Origin: Primulina eburnea
Taxonomy: Eukaryota > Streptophyta > Magnoliopsida > Lamiales > Gesneriaceae
Assembly (NCBI RefSeq): GCF_022965805.1
Contig: NW_027331399.1
Span: forward strand, 1 to 64,000
DNA length: 64,000 nt
Direction of reading: 5' to 3'
The notes under the pieces: generated by a model
The model's database searches: none
What the model was told of the DNA's origin: nothing
What the model saw: the letters and a program-made list of their open reading frames with translations, nothing else
Translations under genes and position numbers: made by a program
Shown: in pieces, positions 11,167 to 22,338 of the stretch
Position numbering within the stretch: position 1 is the stretch's first letter
Layout of the letters: each line of letters starts with the position of its first letter

Positions 11167-12741
11167 TTGCATAAAATCTTGATGCAGGAATCATATTCAC
11201 CCTATGTTGATCATCAGAGAAGGCTTAATCCAGCAATGAAAGAAGTTGTGAGGGCTGAGGTATTAAAATTGCTAAATGCTGGTGTTATTTATGCTATATC
11301 TGATAGCTCGTGGGTTTCACCAGTACAAGTAGTTCCTAAGAAGGGAGGAATAAATGTAGTGAAAAATGATAACAATGAATTGATCTCAACTCGTCCAGTG
11401 ACTGGTTGGCGAGTATGCATAGACTACAGGAAACTGAATGATGCGACTAAGAAAGATCATTTTCCTCTTCCCTTTATTGACCAAATGCTTGATAGAGTTG
11501 GTGGTTATCATTATTATTGATTTCTAGATGGTTATTCAGGTTACAATCAGATTGTCATAGCACCGGAGGATCAGGAGAAGACTACCTTCACTTGCCCTTA
11601 CGGTACATTTGCTTTCAGGAGAATGCCATTTGGACTGTGCAATGCACCTACTACTTTTCAGAGGTGTATGATGGCCATATTTTCTGACATGGTTGAGGAA
11701 ATAATGGAGGTTTTTATGGATGATATTTTTGTGTTTGGTTCATCTTTTGATCACTGTTTGCAAAATCTGATGCTTGTTTTGCAGAGATGTCAGGCGAAGA
11801 ATCTAGTTTTAAATTGGGAAAAATGTCACTTCATGGTTCCAGAAGGTATTGTGCTTGGCCATAAAATTTCGGCTAAAGGAATAGAAGTTGACAGGGCCAA
11901 AGTTGTGGCAATTGAAAATCTTCCACCACCAAAGAATGTTAAAGGGATCAGAAGCTTCTTGGGACATGCTGGGTTTTATCGTCGTTATATTAAAGATGTC
12001 TCTAAAATTACTAGACCTTTATGTAATTTGTTAGAGAAAGATTCGACATTTATTTTTGACGATGATTGTTTGCAGGCGTTTAACAGGATCAAGAAAGCAC
12101 TGATTTCTGCTCCCATTATGATAGTACCTGATTGGAAGGAGCCATTTGAGCTTATGTGTGATGCTAGCGACTATGCTGTGGGAGCAGCATTGGGACAGAG
12201 GCGAGACAAGATGTTCAAGGCTATTTACTATGCAAGTCGTACACTTAATGCAGCCCAACAGAACTATACAACTACTGAGAAAGAGATGCTAGCAGTGGTG
12301 TTTGCATTTGACAAGTTCAGAACATATCTTATTGGCACTAAGGTAACTGTTTTCACTGACCATGCAGCTCTTCGCTATTTATTTGCCAAAAAGGATGCCA
12401 AGCCCAGGTTGATACGATGGACACTCCTACTTCAAGAATTTGACTTTGAAGTCAAAGACAAGAAGGGTTGTGAGAACCAGGTAGCAGATCACTTGTCACG
12501 ACTAGGGCTTGAAGAAAGAACTGAAGGTGGAGCTATCAACGAGTCGTTTCCAGATGAACAACTTTTCAAGATAAGTGTTACACATCCATGGTTTGCAGAT
12601 ATAGCTAATTTCCTTGTTGCAGGAGAATTACCTTCAGATTTAACTTATCATCAAAAGAAGAAATTTCTTCATGATGCCAAGTTTTATCTGTGGGACGATC
12701 CGTTCTTGTTCAAAAGATGCGCTAATCAGATAATCAGATGA
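11167..12741 (+). pseudogene. R3 reverse transcriptase and RNase H
   Basis: This is in frame with the upstream segment. RT shows [19 protein letters not shown] and [14 protein letters not shown]. An in-frame TGA at 11518-11520 follows, then [21 protein letters not shown] and the active site [11 protein letters not shown]. RNase H has Asp in [13 protein letters not shown], Glu in [14 protein letters not shown] and Asp in [12 protein letters not shown] second in-frame TGA at 12739-12741 separates it from integrase. The 12739 stop sits where a CpG arginine codon is expected, consistent with decay of methylated cytosine. R4 carries the same domains at 19299-20777. Confidence 0.88.
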
Positions 12742-13870
12742 TGTGTAGCAGAAGAAGAAGCGGGTATGATTCTAGAGCAGTGTCATTCCTCACACTACGG
12801 TGGACACTTTGGAGCATCTAGAACAGCAGCTAAGGTATTACAGTCAGGTTTCTATTGGCCTAATTTATTTAAAGACAGTTATTCTTTAGTCAAGTCATGT
12901 GATAAATGCCAAAGAGTTGGCAATATTTCTAGACGACATGAATTACCACTAACAAATATTTTGGAGGTGGAACTTTTTGATGTCTGGGGTATTGATTTTT
13001 TAGGGTCCATTTCCATCCTCTTTTGGTCAATCTTACATTTTACTTGCTGTTGATTATGTGTCAAAGTGGGTGGAAGCAATTGCCACCAATACAAATGATG
13101 CTAGAGTTGTTGTTAAGTTTGTCAACAGGAACATCTTCACAAGATTCGGAACGCCTAGAGCCATTATCAGTGATGAAGGTACGCATTTCTGTAACAAAAT
13201 TTTTAACTCACTATTGGCCAAGTATGATGTGAAGCACAGGGTGACACTGGCATACCACCCGTATGCTAATGGGCAAGCAGAAATATCCAACCGGGAGATC
13301 AAGCAAATACTAGAAAAGACCGTGAAGACAAACCGGAAGGATTGGGCGATCAAGCTAGATGATGCATTATGGGCGTACAGGACTGCATACAAGACCCCTA
13401 TTGGGATGTCACCGTATAGGTTGGTCTTTGGGAAAGCTTGCCATCTACCATTGGAACTGAAGCACAAAGCATTTTGGGCTGTCAAAAAGCTCAATTTTGA
13501 TATGGGAGCATCGGGAGAGCAACGACTGTTGCAGTTGAATGAGATGGAAGAATTCAGGAATGATGCTTACAAAAATGCCAAGATATACAAGGAAAAGACC
13601 AAGAAATGGCACGAAAAGCAGATTCTTCGACGAGACTTCGAACCAGGACAACAGGTGTTACTATTCAATTCTTGACTGAGATTGTTTCCTGGTAAGTTAA
13701 AATCACGATGGTCTGGACCATTCACAGTCGAAACAGTGTACCCACACGGTGCAATTGAGTTGAAGTGCAATGATGGACGAACTTTCAAGGTGAACGGGCA
13801 AAAAGTTAAGCCATACTATGGAAATGAAGTAAGGCACCTTGACAACATTCCTTTGGGCAAATCAACTTGA
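12742..13870 (+). pseudogene. R3 integrase
   Basis: The zinc region (HYGGHFGASRTAAKVL, then CDKCQRVG) leads into VWGIDFLG, which holds the first catalytic Asp. The frame shifts near 13010. The new frame carries [30 protein letters not shown] (second Asp) and [10 protein letters not shown] (catalytic Glu). A TGA at 13673-13675 interrupts the C-terminal part, which continues in frame as [15 protein letters not shown] and [11 protein letters not shown] up to 13870. There is no chromodomain, as expected outside the chromoviruses. Confidence 0.88.
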
Positions 13871-14118
13871 TATAGACTGATGGTAGTCAGGCTGATGACG
13901 TTAAACCAAGCGCTTATTGGGAGGCAACCCAAATTTTTGTTTTTCTATGGCATTTTCATTTCGGTGTTGATTTTATTTTTGTATCATGTTATTTTTTTTT
14001 TTGTAGTGTATTTTTGATATAATGTGTGCTTATATCTTCCCAAAATTTAATGAATCCCAATTGTTTTCTTTTCAGGACTGAAAATTTGAGACAAAAAAAT
14101 ATTTTTTGACGAACATAC
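13871..14118 (+). other. R3 spacer after integrase
   Basis: AT-rich sequence with T-runs that follows the integrase stop. R4 has an equivalent spacer at about 22009-22160. I see no coding signal in it. Confidence 0.6.
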
Positions 14119-14360
14119 ACCGCACCCGCGGTACCATGCATACCACACCCGCGGTCGATTCATATAGAAAATTGCAAGAGCTGCCGAACAACCACCGCAC
14201 CCGCAGTGCTAACACATGCCGCACCCGCGCTGCGCATTCCGAAGAATTACCGCACCCGCGGTACGCCTAACATCGCACCCGCGGTCAATTAAAATGAAAA
14301 ATGCGCTGCAGCCCCGAACTTATACCGCACCCGCGGTGCTTATATCACCGCACCCGCGGT
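14119..14360 (+). repeat. Cluster of eight CCGCACCCGCGGT-type repeats in R3
   Basis: The 13-base word CCGCACCCGCGGT occurs about eight times in 242 bp, at irregular 20-60-bp spacing, several copies with one or two changes. Each core contains the palindrome CCGCGG. The stretch is far richer in CpG than its AT-rich surroundings. Four further copies lie in the 3' LTR of R3 at 29238-29351. The cluster opens several chance reading frames, which I do not treat as genes. Confidence 0.9.
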
Positions 14361-14894
14361 CGCTCTTTTTAAAGACAAAATCGGACATTCAACACACACA
14401 ACCGAAGAAAACTCTCAAGAACACCCATCTCCATTTCGAAATCCCTACACAAGAACACCATTTCCCCACTAAATTTTGTTATTCCTTCAACAAATTCACC
14501 ACTACAACCTATATAGCTTCTCTCATTCCATCAAATATCACATTCCTTTCCACCAAATTCAACATCCAACCTAGGGTTAAAAAGGGGCTCGAAGATTTCT
14601 TCAAGAATTTGAACAAAACTTTGTTTTTGTTCTTTAAGAAACAATTCAACACACCCAAGGTGAGCAAATTCATTGCAAATTTGTTGATAAATTCGAAAAT
14701 TGTTGGTGATAGTTGCTTTGGAAGAAAAATTCATTTGGTGAAGCACATTCTTAATTTTGGGGATATTGTGATTGATTGTTGTGTACATTGTTAAGTTGTG
14801 GATATTGTGAGTAGTAGTTTGGGGGAGTGCAAGAATCCTTGTATTTTGAGAAGTGGGTTGAAGTGAAGTTGTTGTTTGAACGGTGTTTGATACA
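14361..14894 (+). other. R3 leader before the extra ORF
   Basis: AT-rich sequence between the repeat cluster and the ATG of the extra ORF. Frames crossing it are low-complexity (Asn, Lys, Phe, Ile) and have no recognisable domain. R4 has a matching leader at 22340-22579. Confidence 0.5.
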
Positions 14895-15051
14895 ATGCCT
14901 CCAAGAAGAAAACAATCTAAGGGTGCATCATCCTCATCAACTGTGAATTACGATGCAAGTCGGTTTTATGATGAGAAGGCGGAGGAGCAATATGGCATGA
15001 TTTTGAATAGAAGCATTATAAAAGAAAGTGGATTTGATCTTAGTGCCCCTC
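14895..15051 (+). pseudogene. R3 extra ORF, N-terminal part (cut by R4)
   Basis: It begins MPPRRKQSKGASSSS and continues through YDASRFYDEKAEEQYGMIL to FDLSAP, where R4 interrupts it. The rest is at 26489-27493. R4 encodes a relative (22580-23721) with the same position and layout: a basic Ser-rich N terminus, then an Ala/Glu helix. The function is unknown. Related proteins are commonly annotated as 'putative plant transposon protein' and sit downstream of integrase in Athila-like elements; that is recalled, not searched. Confidence 0.78.
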
Positions 15052-16558
15052 TGATATGTGTCGTTTTTACGTATTTTATCGCATTAGTCTGTCTGTGTTT
15101 TGCATTGTGCATCGTTTATTTCAGTCACATTCTGTTCATTTTAGAGTAAATATTTGCATTTTATCACATCTCACTCGGGCGTGATGAATTTGCAGGAAAA
15201 AGGGCCGGAAGAACCTAAATCGGAGCCAAGTGTCAAGTCAAGACAAAAATTGCAGAGGAGTTGGCGCTCGGGCAGTGAAATTGTACCGCCCGAGCGCGAA
15301 AAGAGAAATGCCGAAGCGTTTGTACAGAAGGTTTGGCGCTCGGGCGGTGAAATTGTACCTCCCGAGTGCGAGATGAAAGCCCCAAAGGATTAAAGACAGA
15401 AAGGTCGGCGCTCGAGCGGTAGTTTTCTACCGCCCGAGCGCGAAGGCCGCTCTTCCCAGGGAGATTTACAGAAGGTGTGGCGCTCGAGCGGTATTTTTCT
15501 ACCGCCCGAGCGCCACCTATTTTTGGCAAGATTTCATGCTCGATTTCTTACCTTAGTTTAGGAGGGTGGCTATTATGGAAGGAGTTTTTGGCCGACTTTT
15601 GGGGACATTCAGAGAGATTCAGACTGAATTTTGCAGCCGTCATCAAGTTTAGAGAGCACTTTTGCGCTTGGATTGAAGATTTGAAGATTCCGAGCACCGT
15701 TCTTCGCAGATTTCGTCTCGCCTAGTATTTCTAATCTAGTTTCTTTCGTTTTAAACATTGTTGCATTTATTTTTACTATGAATTCTAGTAGCTAACTTTA
15801 TTATTTGTTGGGATTAAAGGGGATCCTACCCTGAATGCTGGTTTGAATTAATTTATATTTCGATTGTGCGTTATTCTTGATTTTACTACTGTTTTATCGT
15901 GTCATTAAAGAATAGCTAACTTTAACGACGTTTTCATATCAAGAGTGAGTTCGAGAGAATAACGAGTGATAGGATCGAGTAGTAGAATCCGCGGATCTAC
16001 AATTTACATAGATATATGAAATTGGATACGTGCCGGTAGTCATAGTCCTAAGGGTCGAAAATTAGGGGATTTCATAAGTCGAAATGCGATTCACTCTTGA
16101 TAAATAATTAAAGAGATTTAATTACTTCATTGAGTAGAATTAGTTTGGCATATCTCGAGAGAGTGTGTTCAATAGATTAGGAAATCCTGTCGGAAGCGTA
16201 GATCACGAACGAACGAATTAATTGATTAACGAGGGGTAGGTGAACCGAGATTCCCAACAAATCCATTTCTCATTGAATTTTACTCGACCATTTTAGACAT
16301 TATATCTCATTACTTGATTTTGAATCTTTTTATTTGCATTTTTATTTGATTTTAGTAGGAATAAACCAATCAAATCACTTTTCGTTGCTAAATGTTCAAT
16401 AACTGAAAATAATAATTGTAAAACACAGTCTTCAGTGGAACGATACTCGTACTCACGTACACTATATTATAACTTGACATCGTGCACTTGCGATTTATTT
16501 TGAGCATACAAAATCATATTTTTATTGGGGATTTTACTGTGCAAGTTTTGCTCGATCA
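15052..16558 (+). repeat. R4 5' LTR
   Basis: Starts TGATATGTGTCG and ends TTTTGCTCGATCA. It is colinear with 24982-26488 at a constant offset of 9930, with no net indel. Four hairpin-forming repeats lie at 15263-15514. The sequence just after it is the primer binding site, which defines this copy as the 5' LTR. Confidence 0.93.
15263..15514. repeat. Four GC-rich hairpin repeats in R4 5' LTR
   Basis: Each unit is an inverted repeat: GGCGCTCGRGCGGTA, a 6-10-base AT-rich loop, then TACCGCCCGAGCGC. Units sit at about 15263, 15335, 15407 and 15479, a period of about 72 bp. The fourth has 15-base arms (15479-15493 and 15500-15514). The 3' LTR repeats the set at 25193-25444, and three more lie after the integrase at 22163-22338. 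Confidence 0.93.
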
Positions 16559-16564
16559 ATTTTT

Positions 16565-16582
16565 TGGCGCCGTTGCCGGGGA
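16565..16582 (+). promoter_or_regulatory. R4 primer binding site (tRNA-Asp type)
   Basis: TGGCGCCGTTGCCGGGGA begins six bases after the 5' LTR. It is complementary to the 3' end of plant tRNA-Asp as I remember it, the primer typical of Athila elements. The minus-strand element R8 has a one-base variant. Confidence 0.9.
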
Positions 16583-16682
16583 CTGTTATTCTACGATTTT
16601 ATTTTTAGTTATTTTCTTTAGCATTATTTTATTTCTCGTGAGATAACACTTCATATTTTATTACAGATATCTCTTCCAGTGC

Positions 16683-19262
16683 ATGCCAAAATCACTTGAC
16701 GTGGAGCTTGAGTTTGATCCTGAAATTGAAAGAACCTTCCGCAGGAGAAGACAACAACAGAGGCTTAAAGAACTTATGGAGAGACACGAGCCAGAACGTG
16801 AGGAGGAACAGCGTGAAGAGAGACATATTGAGATGCCACGCCGCATACCAATGTTAGAGTATGCCCAGCCTTCTTTGGATGGTGCACGGCCTAGCATTGT
16901 GAGGCCTATTGTGCGGGCAAATCACTTTGAAATCAAGCCAGCTATAATCCAGATGATTCAAAACACAGTCCAATTCGGAGGAACTGCAGTAGATGACCCA
17001 AACACGCACATCGCGGATTTTCTTGAGATTTGCGATACTTTTAAATTCAATGGAGTTTCTGATGATGCTGTTAGGTTACGTTTATTTCCTTTCTATTTAC
17101 GTGATAAAGCTAAAGCATGGTTGAATTGTTTGCATGTAGGTTCAATCACCACTTGGGAGGACATGGCGAAAGCGTTTCTTATCAAATACTTTCCCCCATC
17201 AAAAACCATGAAGCTGCGGGCAGACATTACAACATTTGCTCAATTCGATCAGGAATCTCTATATGAGGCATGTGAGCGTTTCAAGGATCTACTACGAAGA
17301 TGCCCACATCACGAGTTACCACTTGGGTTAGTCGTTCAAACATTTTATTATGGTTTGCTTACTCCTAACCGTACTATGATAGATGCGGCTGCTTGTGGAA
17401 ACCTGTTGAGAAAGACCGCGGAGGAAGGATATGAATTATTACAGGAAATGGCTGCTAGCAGCTATCATCCTCAATCTGACAGGAACAACCAGCGGAGAAG
17501 TGCAGGAGTTCACCAGGTAACTGATTTTTCTGCTATTACTGCACAACTTGACGCTTTAAACAGGAAAATAGACGGCTTGAATGTGGGTGGCACGGCTTTG
17601 CGTCTTCAAGAGATATTCTGTGAAAAGTGTGGAGGAGAGCACTATGTGAAAGACTGTCAAGATGGAAATCCCTTCTATGTGCAAAATGAGGCACCGGTGA
17701 ATCAAGTGGGAGTCCAAAACCGCCCAAGGAATGACCCTTATTCGAACACATACAATCCTGGGTGGAGGCAACATCCCAACTTCTCGTGGGGCGGTAAAAA
17801 CAGTCAGAATAGACCGCAAGGAGGACAACAATATGGAAAACAACCGATGTATAGATCCGATCCTCCTAGAGAAGAAAAGTCCAACTTGGAACAAATGATG
17901 TCTAAGTTTATTTCATCCACTGAAACTCGACTCCAAAACCAAGATGCATCAATAAAGGGGCTCGAGAATCAAATTGGACAGTTGTCCAAGATGATAGCAA
18001 GTAGAGAGCAAGGCACCTTGCCAAGTAACACAGAGACGAATCCAAAAGAGCAAGTGAAGGCCATTGAGTTGAAAAGTGGGAAAGTTTTGGAATCAAGGGA
18101 AAAAGAGAAAACTCAAACGGTGGATGAGCAAACCGCGACATCTAAAGGTAAGTCTTCTAACTCCACAATAGCACCCACTGCACAACCAAAAATCGTTATA
18201 CCTCCTCCTTTCCCTGCAGCACTTAAAAAAGCAAAACTAGATGCACAATTCGGTAAGTTTCTCGAAGTGTTTAAAAAGCTGCATATCAATATTCCCTTTA
18301 CCGATGCTCTAATGCAAATGCCTAGTTATGCAAAATTTTTGAAGGATATATTAGCTAATAAGAGGAAGTTGGAGGATCATATGACAGTCAACCTAACCGA
18401 GAATTGCTCCGCTTTGGTGCAAAACAAAATTCCACCGAAACTGAAAGACCCAGGGAGTTTCTCTATTCCTTGCATGATTGGTGATGTTGTTTTTCATAAA
18501 GCATTGTGTGATCTCGGTGCCAGTATTAATCTTATGCCATTGTCTGTGTTTAGGAAGCTTGAGTTGGGAGAACCAAAGCCGACGATGATGTCTCTACAAC
18601 TAGCTGACATGTCTGTCAAGTACCCCCGCGGAGTGATTGAGGATGTGCTAGTGAAAGTGGACAAATTCATTTTCCCTGCGGACTTCGTGGTGCTTGGCAT
18701 GGAGGAAGATGCGGAAATGCCTCTGATTTTGGGTAGACCGTTCCTTGCAACTGGCAAGGCACTGATTGCTGTGCAAGAGGGGAAGTTGAAACTGAGAGTG
18801 GGCGAGGATGAGATTACTTTTGATGTTTTTCATGCACTTAAGCACACACTGCATTCTGATAGTTGTTTTAGAATTGATACTTTTGACTCTCTTGCGTCTC
18901 ACTATGTGCAGGATGCTCTTAGGGACCCTTTGGAGGCCACTATAAATACTGAATTGGCAGAGGAGGAGTTGGATGAAGAAAGAGCTGAAATAGTGGCACA
19001 CTTTAATACCAACCATCCATGGAGAAAGCCAATGAGGATGCGACTGGAGGATCTAGGAGAACGGAGAGATTTGACCCCTCAAAGGTCAAGCATCGAGGAT
19101 CCACCAACACTTGAGCTGAAGCTGTTGCCTACACACCTCAAGTACGTATACTTATGTGAGAATAACACTTTACCTGTCATTATTTCTGCTGCTTTGACAG
19201 ATGTGATGGAGGACAAAATGTTGGAGGTATTGAAAGCACACAAGGGTGCATTTGCGTGGTAG
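16683..19262 (+). CDS. R4 gag and protease
   Basis: An 859-residue frame from ATG 16683. The N terminus is highly charged (ERTFRRRRQQQRLKELMER). The capsid region carries FLEICDTFKFNGVSDDAVR, YLRDKAKAWLNCL and FLIKYFPPSKTMKLRADI. A single knuckle CEKCGGEHYVKDC (CX2CX3HX4C, one residue shorter than canonical) follows. A coiled-coil-like stretch (TRLQNQDASIKGLENQIGQL) precedes a Lys-rich linker. Protease is at about residues 610-720 with CDLGASINLMPLSVF and LILGRPFLATGKALI; the DLG triad is shared with R3. The frame ends at TAG 19260-19262, immediately after AHKGAFAW, while RT continues in the same frame. Confidence 0.92.
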   Translation: MPKSLDVELEFDPEIERTFRRRRQQQRLKELMERHEPEREEEQREERHIEMPRRIPMLEYAQPSLDGARPSIVRPIVRANHFEIKPAIIQMIQNTVQFGGTAVDDPNTHIADFLEICDTFKFNGVSDDAVRLRLFPFYLRDKAKAWLNCLHVGSITTWEDMAKAFLIKYFPPSKTMKLRADITTFAQFDQESLYEACERFKDLLRRCPHHELPLGLVVQTFYYGLLTPNRTMIDAAACGNLLRKTAEEGYELLQEMAASSYHPQSDRNNQRRSAGVHQVTDFSAITAQLDALNRKIDGLNVGGTALRLQEIFCEKCGGEHYVKDCQDGNPFYVQNEAPVNQVGVQNRPRNDPYSNTYNPGWRQHPNFSWGGKNSQNRPQGGQQYGKQPMYRSDPPREEKSNLEQMMSKFISSTETRLQNQDASIKGLENQIGQLSKMIASREQGTLPSNTETNPKEQVKAIELKSGKVLESREKEKTQTVDEQTATSKGKSSNSTIAPTAQPKIVIPPPFPAALKKAKLDAQFGKFLEVFKKLHINIPFTDALMQMPSYAKFLKDILANKRKLEDHMTVNLTENCSALVQNKIPPKLKDPGSFSIPCMIGDVVFHKALCDLGASINLMPLSVFRKLELGEPKPTMMSLQLADMSVKYPRGVIEDVLVKVDKFIFPADFVVLGMEEDAEMPLILGRPFLATGKALIAVQEGKLKLRVGEDEITFDVFHALKHTLHSDSCFRIDTFDSLASHYVQDALRDPLEATINTELAEEELDEERAEIVAHFNTNHPWRKPMRMRLEDLGERRDLTPQRSSIEDPPTLELKLLPTHLKYVYLCENNTLPVIISAALTDVMEDKMLEVLKAHKGAFAW

Positions 19263-20777
19263 GTGGCAGATATCAAAGGGATTAATCCATCAGTCTGAAT
19301 GCACAAGATCTTGATGGAAGAGAAGTACTCACCTCATGTGCAACCTCAGCGAAGACTGAATCCAAAGATGCAAGAGGTAGTAAAGGCGGAAACAATTAAG
19401 CTTCTCGATGCAGGTATTATCTATCCTATATCTGATAGTGCATGGGTAAGTCCTGTTCAGTGTGTGCCAAAAAAGGGTGGGATTACTGTGATTACAAATG
19501 AGAATAATGAATTAATACCCACTAAGACTGTTACGGGATGGCGTGTGTGCATTGATTATAGAAAATTAAATGATTCCACCCGTAAAGATCAGTTTCCCCT
19601 TCCCTTTATCGATCAAATGCTTGAAAGGTTAGCGGGTCATGAATTTTATTGCTTTTTGGATGGGTATTCAGGGTACAACCAAATTATGATTGCGCCGGAG
19701 GACCAAGAGAAGACCACTTTCACTTGTCCTTACGGCACTTTTGCTTTTAGACGAATGCCCTTTGGTTTGTGTAATGCGTCGGCCACTTTTCAGCGATGCA
19801 TGAGTGCTATATTTCACGACATGATAGAAACGTTTCTTGAAATTTTTATGGATGACTTCTCGATATTTGGCTCTTCTTTTGATGATTGTTTGCAGAATTT
19901 GAAGGTGGTGTTGAAGAGATGCGAGGAGACGAATTTGGTACTTAATTGGGAAAATGGCCACTTCATGGTACAAGAGGGAATTGTCCTAGGGCACAAGATT
20001 TCGGGGCACGGAATAGAGGTGGACAAGGCGAAAGTTGAAGTTATCAAGAACTTACCACCTCCGGCGTCCATAAAGGGAGTTAGAAGTTTTCTAGGCCACG
20101 CTGGCTTCTACCGGCGTTTTATCAAATATTTTTCTAAAATTGCAAAACCTCTATCTTCTTTACTCATGAAAGATGCACCCTTTGATTTTAATTCGGATTG
20201 TTTGCAGGCATACGAGAAGTTGAAGGAGCGCTTGGTGACGGCCCCTGTCTTGGTGGCACCATATTGGGATCTACCTTTCGAGGTCATGTGCGATGCCAGT
20301 GATACTGCGTTTGGTGTTGTCCTCGGCCAAAGACTAAACAAAGTATTTCACACTATATACTATGCAAGTAGGACTCTAGATGAAGCACAATTAAATTATG
20401 CCACCAGTGAAAAAGAGTTACTTGCAGTAGTGTTTGCACTTGACAAGTTCCACTCATACCTTGTTTTGTCGAAAGTAACTATGTTCACTGATCACTCTGC
20501 CCTTAAATATTTACTTGCCAAGAAAGATGCAAAGCCACGCTTACTTCGGTGGATTTTATTATTGCAAGAATTTGATGTAGAAATAAAAGATAAGAAGGGT
20601 GTTGAGAATGTGGTTGCGGATCATTTGTCTAGATTGGAATTTATCAGTGATGAATGTGTGAATGATGCGATTAATGATTGGTTTCCAGATGAGCAGTTGT
20701 TTGAGGTAAAAAATTGTCCATGGTATGCAAATTTTCTTGTTACAGGCTCACCCCCCCCCCCCCCCCCCCAAATTTAA
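19263..20777 (+). pseudogene. R4 reverse transcriptase and RNase H
   Basis: In frame with gag-protease but separated by TAG 19260-19262 and TGA 19296-19298; the longest open part starts at ATG 19299. RT blocks: [47 protein letters not shown] and the active site [11 protein letters not shown]. RNase H has [27 protein letters not shown] and [12 protein letters not shown]. The frame is lost at a run of 19 C residues (20751-20769), just after the RNase H to integrase linker. Apart from this the sequence is well preserved. Confidence 0.9.
20751..20769 (+). repeat. Poly-C tract (19 C) inside R4 pol
   Basis: Nineteen consecutive C residues interrupt the linker between RNase H and integrase and shift the frame. 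The homologous position in R3 has no such run. It could be slippage during replication or an assembly error. Confidence 0.95.
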
Positions 20778-22008
20778 CATTTCACCAAAGAAAGAAATTC
20801 TTTTCGGACGTGAAGTATTATTTTTGGGAGGAACCTTTCTTGTTCAGAATTTGTGCAGATGCCATGATTCGGAGATGTGTCGCAGAGGAAGAGTTTGGGC
20901 AAATCCTCAACCATTGCCATGACCGTGAGGTAGGTGGTCATTTCGGACCAACAAGGACGGCATCCAAGGTACTTGAATGTGGCTTTTATTGGCCAACCCT
21001 CTTTAAAGATGCTCGTTCTTATGTGCTACATTGTGATAAATGCCAGCGGTCAGGTAACATCTCTAACCGTCATGAAATGCCTTTAAATAATATCATTGAG
21101 TGTGAGGTTTTCGATGTATGGGGGATAGACTTTATGGGACCATATCCTAGTTCTTTCACGAAAAAATACATCTTGGTGGCGGTTGATTATGTGTCTAAGT
21201 GGGTAGAGGCGGAAGCATATGCCACTAATGATGCTCAAGGGGTCCTAAATTTTTAAAGAAAAACATTTTTAACCGATTTGGAACACCACGAGCAATCATT
21301 AGTGATGGTGGCACTCATTTTTGCAACAAACTCTTTGAAAAACTCTTGAGCAAATATGGTGTCACACATAAGATATCTACCCCTTATCATCCCCAGACGA
21401 GTGGTCAAGTGGAAGTGTCTAACCGAGAAATTAAGCGGATTTTGGAAAAAGTGGTAGGTGTCAATAGGAAGGATTGGTCGGTGAGATTAGATGATGCTCT
21501 TTGGGCATATAGGACTGCTTTCAAAACACCAATAGGCACGACACCGTACAGATTATTGTTAGGTAAAGCATGTCACTTACCTGTAGAGTTAGAGCATCGC
21601 GCATATTGGGCAACAAAAGGACTAAACTTTAACTTTACTGATGCAGGTGAACGACGGTTGCTTCAACTAGATCAGTTGGAGGAATTCCGAAATCTGGCAT
21701 ATGATCTCGCACTAACCTACAAGGAAAAGACGAAGAAGGCCCATGACAAGCGGATCGTTGAGAGAGAGTTCAAAGAAGGTGAAAGTGTCCTACTCTACAA
21801 CTCCCGGCTGCGACTTTTTCCCGGAAAGTTGAAATCACGATGGTCTGGTCCATTTGTGATTTCGAAAGTATATCCATCGGGAGCTGTAGAATTGAAAGAC
21901 GGGAAGGATGGGGCATTTACGGTCAACGCCCAGCGACTGAAGCACTACATGGGTGGCACGATTGAGCCGCAACTTGGAATCACCCGGTTCCAAGACACGC
22001 CGAACTGA
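20770..22008 (+). pseudogene. R4 integrase
   Basis: After the poly-C tract the frame reads [18 protein letters not shown] and the zinc region ([11 protein letters not shown], then CDKCQRSG). The first catalytic Asp is in [11 protein letters not shown] one-base loss near 21247 shifts the frame. The rest carries [10 protein letters not shown] (second Asp), [15 protein letters not shown] (Glu) and the C-terminal [18 protein letters not shown], ending at 22008. There is no chromodomain. The layout matches R3 throughout. Confidence 0.9.
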
Positions 22009-22162
22009 GACAGACCGACAGTCAATCTCTCGACTATAAATTGAGAACTACTTTCCTTTTCTTTCTCTTGCATTTAATTCAATTTTCTTTTTCTTTTGTG
22101 TCAGCATATTTTGTTTTATTGTTGCGAAAAAAAAAAAAGTTAAGTGTAAATTTTCCCGAGAA

Positions 22163-22338
22163 CTCGGCGCTCGGGCGGTAATTTATTACCGCTCGAGCGC
22201 GAAGCTAATGCAAAAGTCCAGAGAGCTTGGCGCTCGGGCGGTAATATTTTACCGCTCGAGCGCGAGCATTTGCCTCTAATAACTTTTCCCGAGGACTCGG
22301 AACTCGAGCGGTAATATTTTACCGCTCGAGCGCGAAGA
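22163..22338. repeat. Three GC-rich hairpin repeats downstream of R4 integrase
   Basis: Three inverted repeats of the form CGCTCGGGCGGTAAT, short AT loop, ATTACCGCTCGAGCGCG start near 22165, 22226 and 22295. They are the same type as the LTR hairpins of R4, but the loops differ. They occupy the place of the CCGCACCCGCGGT cluster in R3, between integrase and the extra ORF. Confidence 0.92.

Noticed and set aside
14216..14794. 192-codon frame over the R3 GC-repeat cluster
   Set aside because: Its N-terminal part is only a translation of the CCGCACCCGCGGT words and its C-terminal part is low-complexity. It has no counterpart in R4.
15233..15529. Minus-strand frame with repeated RARAVEKYRSSA (also 25094-25459)
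   Set aside because: It is the reverse translation of the R4 hairpin repeats.
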